From the NCBI GenBank assembly GCA_002396005.1, contig DGVW01000052.1:1-64000 (forward strand): a stretch of DNA of 64,000 nt, in the 5' to 3' direction. A program made the position numbers and the translations under genes. The notes under the pieces are model-generated. The model was given only the letters and a program-made list of their open reading frames with translations. It was not told the origin of the DNA and ran no database searches. Shown here one piece after another: positions 58,032 through 64,000 of this stretch. Positions within the stretch are counted from its first letter, which is position 1. Every line of letters starts with the position of its first letter. The DNA is from Oribacterium sp. UBA4274 (lineage in GTDB: Bacteria; Bacillota; Clostridia; Lachnospirales; Lachnospiraceae).

Positions 58032-58985
58032 TCACTTGATCTTAATTACATCTTTTGCGTTGGTATCAGAAATGATAAAGTGCGGCCGATTTTTAATTTC
58101 GAGATACATCTTTGAAATGTATTGTCCGATTACTCCAAGACATAAGAGCTGAATACCTCCTATAAATATCACTACACAGACCGTTGATGCCCATCCGGCT
58201 ACCGGGTCACCAAAAAGTAATCTCCGGACAATTATAAAAATCAGCATAACAAAGGATACTACTGTTATAAAAAGTCCACAGCCTGATACAAAGCTTAGTG
58301 GAGCCTGGGAAAAATTTATTATTCCCTCCAATGCATACTTCATAAGCTTCCAAAAATTCCACTTTGATTTACCGGCAGATCTTTCATGATTTTCATAAAT
58401 CATCCAATACGTTCTGAATCCGATCCAGCCAAAAATGCCCTTAGAAAAACGATTGTACTCACACATGCTCAAAACGGCATCAACCATATCCCGTTTCATC
58501 AATCTGAAATCTCTGGCACCGGGCATGATGTCTGCATCAGAAAAACGGTTTATAATTTTATAGAACATATCTGAAAAAAAGCTGCGGACAGGCGGTTCAC
58601 CCTTTCTATCCCCCCGACGTGCGGCAACGGAGTCATATTCTCCACTCTCCAGAACCTTAAGCATTTCCGGCAGGCACTCAGGCGGATCCTGCAGATCAAC
58701 ATCCATAACAGCTGTGTAATCGGAATGCGCATTGCAGAAGCCGGCATACATCGCAGCTTCTTTTCCAAAGTTTCTGGAAAAAGACAGATATTTTACATGT
58801 TCATCCTGCTGTGCCAATTGTTTCATGAAAGCTAATGTCCCATCCTTTGAACCGTCATTAACAAACAAAATCGTGTAATCATATGGAAGTCCACAAAGAA
58901 CTTTTGTCACCTCCTGATAAAATACACCAATTGCTTCCTCCTCATTGAAGCAAGGGACTATTATCGTCAGACTTTTATTGCACAT
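58032..58985 (-). CDS. Family 2 glycosyltransferase, GtrB/DPM1-like
   Basis: This 317-residue glycosyltransferase transfers a sugar from a nucleotide sugar to a polyprenyl phosphate. The GT2 domain (about 1-230) has LTIIVPCFNEEEAIGVFY, ILFVNDGSKDGT, SRNFGKEAAMYAGF, AVMDVDLQDPPECLPEML with the DxD motif, and an amphipathic RSAGKSKWNFWKLMKYALEG segment. Two membrane segments follow (about 235-300). It is 3 nt downstream of the large membrane protein gene. GtrB/DPM1-like proteins with a large polytopic membrane partner act in O-antigen-type or teichoic-acid glycosylation. Here the partner is the adjacent 612-residue protein. GAGG precedes the ATG. Confidence 0.92.
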   Translation of the reverse strand: MCNKSLTIIVPCFNEEEAIGVFYQEVTKVLCGLPYDYTILFVNDGSKDGTLAFMKQLAQQDEHVKYLSFSRNFGKEAAMYAGFCNAHSDYTAVMDVDLQDPPECLPEMLKVLESGEYDSVAARRGDRKGEPPVRSFFSDMFYKIINRFSDADIMPGARDFRLMKRDMVDAVLSMCEYNRFSKGIFGWIGFRTYWMIYENHERSAGKSKWNFWKLMKYALEGIINFSQAPLSFVSGCGLFITVVSFVMLIFIIVRRLLFGDPVAGWASTVCVVIFIGGIQLLCLGVIGQYISKMYLEIKNRPHFIISDTNAKDVIKIK

Positions 58986-58988
58986 ATC

Positions 58989-60827
58989 TCATACCTCATC
59001 TTTGATACTCGAGACTTTAAAATCATATATAACACAATCACTTTTGACATTATACATAAGAAGAAATTGCGAAACATCCATATCCTGTTCCGGTGCTATA
59101 CAGCCTTCCCACCTCTTAGTATCAGGATTGTACTGCATAGTTATCCCATGTACCTCCGACATATCGTATGATGCCAAAACCGGATAAAACTCAGCCGGTT
59201 CGCTCACAGAACTATAGGATACCTGGTAGACTGTATTGTGCTCATGTGCTCCGTCTTCAACATTTCCGATAAACACGTATCCGTTACCATCAACGCCAAA
59301 GTTCAGTTCTGTGTCCCTCTCATAGAGTACCTTTTCACTAAAAACTGCACGTCTGTCACCTATCAGTGCCGGTAGACCGGCCCCATTCTCCATAAGGACA
59401 TTTCCGTAAACTCCTGCCCACAAAACCGTCACAAATGCACTGCCCAAAAATACATAGAAAAAATGTTCCTTCACAAAATTCCATGTCTTTCCGAGATCAC
59501 CTGCATAACAAAGCACAGAAAACATACAGTAATATACCGGATAAAAGAACCTGATCTCCGGAGCATCAGAAACTTCCAAAACAGCCGGAATCACCAGCGC
59601 TACTATATAAAAGTTTCTCAAAAACGTCCCAAAAAGCTTTGGCCAGCTGACAAACACCACAAGCGCAGTCATGATCCACATGGCTACCACAAGCATAAAA
59701 CGGACACTATGATTATCATAAAAATAGCGTATGTAATCTCCTGTAGTAATCGTCATAAGAGAAAAGAGATTTCTGCCGTATACACCCATCATATCAACCG
59801 GGTAATGCAAAAACATATACACCAGTTTAGATATCGAAAACTCTCCCTCAACTCTCTCAAGCAGATACGTTCCTGCTTTATCCTGATAGGCAATCCCCGG
59901 ATATGGATACTCCATGTCAGTACCTATATAAGTATCATATTTGTATCTCTCTATACCCGACTGCAGTTCAAACAGTTCCTGTGTTCCTTCATAGTTCTCA
60001 ATTTGTTCGTACAGAACCCTGGGAGTAAAGGTTCCACGATAATGATGATTGATAATCATTTGCGGTGCTGCCGCAATCAGGATACCCGCTAAAAGCCCTG
60101 TTATGAAGCCAAAATTCCGAAGCAAAAAACTTTTTTTGGTGTCCTCAGGTAAACTATTTTTCATTTTTAACGCAATGGCGCCCAAATAATAAACCGCTAA
60201 CAGCAGAAAGCCATACAGGTTAAGTATACGTATGTTATAGGCCAGGTACATAGCAACACCCGACAGCAGCCCGAATCCGGCACTTCCTAAAGTCCGCCGT
60301 CCGCTGTCCCACCAGCAAAGTCCGAAATATACAGAAATCGAGAACAGTGCAAAGGAAGCTGTATCTGTCAAAGGAAACGGGATATCGTCAATAAAATAAA
60401 ATATCATCAAAAGACTTCCGGTGATACCTATCCATACCCTTCCAGTGATCCTCTTGATACGAAATATGCCCGGCAGAACAACAGAAAAAAAGGTACCGTA
60501 AAAACCTGCTCTCACAAACCAGAACAGGTAGTATGCCCCCATATCTCCAAAACTGCTTCCAAGTTTTTTAATGCCCCCATAAAACACCGGCAGAAAATAT
60601 CCGCGAAAAGTTTCAGGGAATGACAATAAATCAAATCCGTGTTCAAATACCGGATCGGCTTCATTCCAGTAATATCCTGCGTCAAAAGGAAAACTCAGTT
60701 CCCTTCTCATTATGAAGTATAAATAAAACAAAATTGCCGACACAAAAGAAGCGAGAGTGCGGCGCACCCTCTCATCCTTTATTGCATCAAAGCTAAATAG
60801 TAGTTTCTTATCTATAGCGGATTTCAT
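58989..60827 (-). CDS. Large polytopic membrane protein, putative GtrC-like or GT-C glycosyltransferase
   Basis: The 612-residue protein has about eleven hydrophobic segments in the first 500 residues and a soluble C terminus of about 130. The first loop, FPFDAGYYWNEADPVFEHGF, has acidic and aromatic residues as in GT-C enzymes, which take sugars from polyprenyl-phosphate donors. FSFDAIKDERVRRTL precedes the first membrane segment. No full match to a named family was recognised. The 3-nt gap to the GtrB-like gene points to a two-component glycosylation system, and the C-terminal half may bind the acceptor. The ATG at 60827 is chosen; the one at 60845 overlaps the PBP stop and has a poorer SD. 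Confidence 0.7.
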   Translation of the reverse strand: MKSAIDKKLLFSFDAIKDERVRRTLASFVSAILFYLYFIMRRELSFPFDAGYYWNEADPVFEHGFDLLSFPETFRGYFLPVFYGGIKKLGSSFGDMGAYYLFWFVRAGFYGTFFSVVLPGIFRIKRITGRVWIGITGSLLMIFYFIDDIPFPLTDTASFALFSISVYFGLCWWDSGRRTLGSAGFGLLSGVAMYLAYNIRILNLYGFLLLAVYYLGAIALKMKNSLPEDTKKSFLLRNFGFITGLLAGILIAAAPQMIINHHYRGTFTPRVLYEQIENYEGTQELFELQSGIERYKYDTYIGTDMEYPYPGIAYQDKAGTYLLERVEGEFSISKLVYMFLHYPVDMMGVYGRNLFSLMTITTGDYIRYFYDNHSVRFMLVVAMWIMTALVVFVSWPKLFGTFLRNFYIVALVIPAVLEVSDAPEIRFFYPVYYCMFSVLCYAGDLGKTWNFVKEHFFYVFLGSAFVTVLWAGVYGNVLMENGAGLPALIGDRRAVFSEKVLYERDTELNFGVDGNGYVFIGNVEDGAHEHNTVYQVSYSSVSEPAEFYPVLASYDMSEVHGITMQYNPDTKRWEGCIAPEQDMDVSQFLLMYNVKSDCVIYDFKVSSIKDEV

Positions 60828-60834
60828 ACAAAAC

Positions 60835-62328
60835 TCATCTCTCATTCAACCAATAATCAAACACAGCTCTTGCTACAGGTACAGCTGTTCGGCCTCCGGT
60901 TTCTCCTTCTTCCACCACAACGCAGACTGCGATTTCCGGGCCATCGTATGGTGCAAACCCTGTGAACCAGGCATTGGTGATAGTCTCACCGTTTTTGCTC
61001 ACTTCCGCAGAACCTGTTTTTCCTGCCGCCGCGTATTCAGCATCCCTGAGTTTTGACGCGGTTCCGTCTGTTACTACTGACCTCATAAAGGAACCAAGCA
61101 GACTCGCTTCCTTCTCTGTAAGCAGCTGCTTTTCTGCAGAATCCTCAAAAACCTTGATAACATTTCCCTCTGAGGACTGCACTTGTTTAAGTAACTTAGG
61201 CTCAACCAATACACCCTTGTTGGCAATGGCCGATGCAAGGATGACCTCATGCAGCGGGCTCATCATAGTCTCTCCCTGTCCGATAGCAGTCTGCATCATA
61301 GTCCATATACCGGAATCCTCAGTAACTGTAAATCTGCTCTTACTGGAGGATATGTCTATAGGAAGCTCCTGATTGAACAAAAGCTGATCTGCTGTTTCCA
61401 TAAGTTTCTTCTTATCAACAAGTGTCCCGATCTTGGCAAATGCTGAATTACAGGAGTAGGCAAATGCAGTGTGCAGGTCTTCTGCACCATGAACCTCACC
61501 GCTGTAGCAGTGCACTACATAATCATCATCTGCCGGATCCCGGTACTTCCCATCACAATTGAAGGCAAAATTCTGATAATCATCAGGATGCTCACGTATA
61601 TACTCAAGCGCCATAACAATCTTAAATGTTGAGCCCGGAGCATATAGTCCCTGTGTGCATCTGTTCAGAAGCGGACCTGCTGATGACGAATCATTGACTA
61701 TGCTGTCCCAATCCGTAACTATCGTATTGGGATCAAAGCTCGGCTTTGAGGCCATGGCGAGGACCTCTCCTGTTTTGGGGTTCACCGCTATAACTGCACC
61801 GTTATGCTCCCCCAAAGCTTCGTAAGCTACCTGCTGCAGTCCGGCGTCAAGGCTTACGATGACATTATCTCCGAGGCTCTTTTTCTCAGTAATTTCATTG
61901 GCCACCTGAATCACAGGGTTTGAGTTTGATTCCATGAGATAAAAATTGGCCAATGCCTCGATACCGGTCTTACCCTTGGTGGAGTATCCGACAGATTGGG
62001 CAAATACTCTGCCGAAAGGATACTGTCTTGTCTCTGTATATGTACCATCGGGGTTGTCCGATCCGTCTTTGTTTTTACGCGTATCAGTAACCTCAGTTCT
62101 GGCAAGCACCTGACCGTCTGATGATATGATAGCCCCCCTTACAAATCTGTTGTTGAATACTTCCATTCGGGGATTGTAGGAATTTCCCATCAGATCATCT
62201 GAACGCCAACCGATGAAATAAACCATATATCCGATCATGGCCAAAAACAGAAATGCAAAAAAGTATATGCACCCTATGATATTTTTATTTGATTTTCTCA
62301 TATGTAAACGAGAGTTTTTATTTGACAT
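60835..62328 (-). CDS. Class B penicillin-binding protein (FtsI/PBPA-like)
   Basis: This 497-residue transpeptidase has a short cytoplasmic start, one membrane segment (about 18-38), a short dimerisation-type domain (about 45-150) and a transpeptidase domain (about 165-497). The catalytic motifs are SxxK in YAPGSTFKIVM, SxN in YSCNSAF and KTG in AAGKTGSAE. It cross-links peptidoglycan on the outer face. It follows the FtsW/RodA-family gene by 33 nt, the usual pairing of a SEDS glycosyltransferase with its class B PBP. Length is close to the short PBPA type of Clostridia and actinobacteria. SD AAGGTG lies before the ATG. Confidence 0.93.
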   Translation of the reverse strand: MSNKNSRLHMRKSNKNIIGCIYFFAFLFLAMIGYMVYFIGWRSDDLMGNSYNPRMEVFNNRFVRGAIISSDGQVLARTEVTDTRKNKDGSDNPDGTYTETRQYPFGRVFAQSVGYSTKGKTGIEALANFYLMESNSNPVIQVANEITEKKSLGDNVIVSLDAGLQQVAYEALGEHNGAVIAVNPKTGEVLAMASKPSFDPNTIVTDWDSIVNDSSSAGPLLNRCTQGLYAPGSTFKIVMALEYIREHPDDYQNFAFNCDGKYRDPADDDYVVHCYSGEVHGAEDLHTAFAYSCNSAFAKIGTLVDKKKLMETADQLLFNQELPIDISSSKSRFTVTEDSGIWTMMQTAIGQGETMMSPLHEVILASAIANKGVLVEPKLLKQVQSSEGNVIKVFEDSAEKQLLTEKEASLLGSFMRSVVTDGTASKLRDAEYAAAGKTGSAEVSKNGETITNAWFTGFAPYDGPEIAVCVVVEEGETGGRTAVPVARAVFDYWLNER

Positions 62329-62361
62329 CTGGCATCACCTTCAACTCAATTCTCCGGAAAG

Positions 62362-63858
62362 TCAAAATCCAAGATCCTCTGCAGAAACCTTCTCACTTTT
62401 ATAATGAGGATCATCTTCTATATCTTCCATGTCATAATCAGAGTCAATATAATCTGTATCATCGTATCCCGAATCCTCATTCAGTGGCTCATCATACGAA
62501 AGTCTGTCGGGCCTTCCTGCCGCACGCCGCTCCAACACCTCGATTTCATCTGCTTCATCCTCATTACCCTGTATGATATAGAGCGCCTGAATTATGGCAA
62601 ATACGATGAATGCAGACACAAGTGACGATCCGCCGTAGCTTACAAAGGGCAGCGTCACACCGGTTGACGGGATAAACTTGATTGAACCTCCGATAGTGAG
62701 AAACACCTGTACTATATACTCGATAGCAAGCCCAACTGATACATACTTATAGAAAGCAGATTCCATATAAGTTGCTATAAGCATCATCTGCATAAAGCAT
62801 CCCAGGCATACCAGAACTATACAGATGGCTGTTAATGCTCCCATCTCTTCTGATATCGCAGATATGATGAAGTCTTTTTCGACGATAGGAATCTTATTGG
62901 GCAAGCCCTGATATAGACCGAGACCTACAAAGCCTCCGGTTCCGATAGCAAAAAGTGACTGTGTTATCTGATAACCCTTATTGTCCATATCCGCCCACGG
63001 GTCCATCCATGCAAATACTCTGGTACGCACATGACTGAAAGAAAAATAGGAAAAGACCGCTGCAAGACACATGGAAACATTGCCAAGAAACAGATACATA
63101 AAATTGTTTGTGGATATGAAAAGCATCACAAGATACGCAATGAAAAATATCAGAGCTGCTCCCAGATCCTTGCACAGAACGAGAATCAGCATATGAACTG
63201 CCGCCACCAGTGAAGTAACACAGATATCCTTAAAATCTTCAGCATAACTCAGCATGCCGGCGGTAGCGAGAACAAAGGTAATCTTCACTATCTCAGATGC
63301 CTGAAAGGTGAAGCCCGCTATGGAGATAGACATTTTCGCCCCATAGCTGGTGGCACCGATAATGAGAACTATCCCCTGCAGTATTATACCTATGGCAGCA
63401 AATATGTATCTCCATCTCACAAGATCCCAGACCCTGTCTATGATATACGGAACGGCAAGGGAGATGACAGCCGAACCCACTATGATTGCAAACTGTTTTA
63501 TAGCCTTACTCATATCAAGTCTCTCAAGTATGATCATACCGTAGGCCAAAAAGAAAACAGTGTTGTTTAAAAGCAATCGATTGATATTCCGATACAAATA
63601 TGTGGATAAAAATGTATATGCCAGAAAAAATATCAGCTGAATCCCATAAAAAACTATGACTTCCACGCTTCCGGTCTTTAGATAAATGGTGAGATTCATC
63701 AGAAAATGGACCAGCAAAATGATGCGAAGCTGCCAGTCGCACAGCGGATTCGCATCATCCTGATCCGGTATTGATAAAAATCTGAAATTGCAATATGTAT
63801 ACAGAACTATCAACAGTAACTGAATATATTTTGTAGCTGTAATGTATAAATTGATCAT
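62362..63858 (-). CDS. SEDS family peptidoglycan polymerase (FtsW/RodA/SpoVE-like)
   Basis: The 498-residue integral membrane protein has about ten helices. SEDS glycosyltransferases polymerise lipid II. Typical stretches are FQASEIVKITFVLATAGMLS, VLCKDLGAALIFFIAYLVML, AWMDPWADMDNKGYQITQSL, FIISAISEEMGALTAICIV and STGVTLPFVSYGGSSLVSAF (about residues 395-415). The C-terminal 65 residues are a strongly acidic cytoplasmic tail rich in Asp and Tyr, ending VSAEDLGF, which is unusual for the family. It is coupled to the class B PBP downstream. No strong SD precedes the ATG. The last 142 nt of the window contain no gene and no clear promoter. Confidence 0.93.
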   Translation of the reverse strand: MINLYITATKYIQLLLIVLYTYCNFRFLSIPDQDDANPLCDWQLRIILLVHFLMNLTIYLKTGSVEVIVFYGIQLIFFLAYTFLSTYLYRNINRLLLNNTVFFLAYGMIILERLDMSKAIKQFAIIVGSAVISLAVPYIIDRVWDLVRWRYIFAAIGIILQGIVLIIGATSYGAKMSISIAGFTFQASEIVKITFVLATAGMLSYAEDFKDICVTSLVAAVHMLILVLCKDLGAALIFFIAYLVMLFISTNNFMYLFLGNVSMCLAAVFSYFSFSHVRTRVFAWMDPWADMDNKGYQITQSLFAIGTGGFVGLGLYQGLPNKIPIVEKDFIISAISEEMGALTAICIVLVCLGCFMQMMLIATYMESAFYKYVSVGLAIEYIVQVFLTIGGSIKFIPSTGVTLPFVSYGGSSLVSAFIVFAIIQALYIIQGNEDEADEIEVLERRAAGRPDRLSYDEPLNEDSGYDDTDYIDSDYDMEDIEDDPHYKSEKVSAEDLGF

Positions 63859-64000
63859 ATTAAACTTTCATGCTGTATCTCTGAATCATGTCATCACGAG
63901 CATATCATAAATCAATATACTATCATGCCCGGAAGGCTATCCGTAACCTGGTGTAGTGTATATTCATGTACCCGCCCTAATGGTCATTATGTATGATCAC

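Overview
The window looks like a chromosomal segment of a low-to-mid GC Gram-positive anaerobe of the class Clostridia, most likely family Lachnospiraceae (Butyrivibrio/Roseburia/Coprococcus-like). This is inferred from gene families and order: a Pta, a DarA-type c-di-AMP receptor, TmcAL, the UPF0210/UPF0237 pair, a galK-galE-galT set with the Firmicutes-type GalT, a PBP/FtsW pair, and surface proteins with Thr/Glu-rich linkers. No phage, insertion sequence, CRISPR array or plasmid gene was recognised. Nearly all genes are on the minus strand. Exceptions are a tRNA-Leu, a phosphoribosyltransferase, a FeoA-like protein and two paralogous surface proteins.

1-21 kb is mainly housekeeping: pta, darA, tmcAL, the UPF0237-UPF0210 pair, a polA / small conserved gene / coaE / YycJ-like nuclease run with tight coupling, tRNA-Leu(CAA), upp, a left-handed beta-helix protein, topB, galM, asd and a parE-parC pair. 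A 94-bp near-perfect tandem repeat lies between tmcAL and the UPF0210 gene. 21.7-28.6 kb carries a PyrE-like phosphoribosyltransferase with a structured leader, the Leloir genes galK, galE and galT, an AEC transporter and a PD-(D/E)XK-like nuclease.

29-48 kb is the accessory, surface-oriented part. Two tandem paralogues have an SGNH-hydrolase fold but have lost most catalytic residues. A Na/Pi cotransporter follows, then a block with a VTC-type polyphosphate polymerase domain, DUF4956, a DUF4353 lipoprotein-like protein, a GT2-GtrA fusion, a phosphodiester glycosidase (NAGPA) and a small membrane protein. An esterase-fold protein whose nucleophile serine is replaced by asparagine, a zinc-ribbon membrane protein, an NlpC/P60 hydrolase, tRNA-Thr(CGT), an unknown lipoprotein and a CapA-like protein come next. 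The VTC/DUF4956/DUF4353/NAGPA/GT block is the best candidate for an under-described system, probably making or displaying a phosphorylated surface polymer.

48-64 kb holds two heterodimeric ABC exporter pairs, a cytidylate-kinase-like P-loop protein, a PAP2 phosphatase, a secreted beta-helix protein, a GtrB-like glycosyltransferase with a large membrane protein, and a class B PBP with an FtsW/RodA family polymerase. Starts were chosen by ribosome-binding-site spacing where several were possible. All family calls come from reading the sequence, without database searches.
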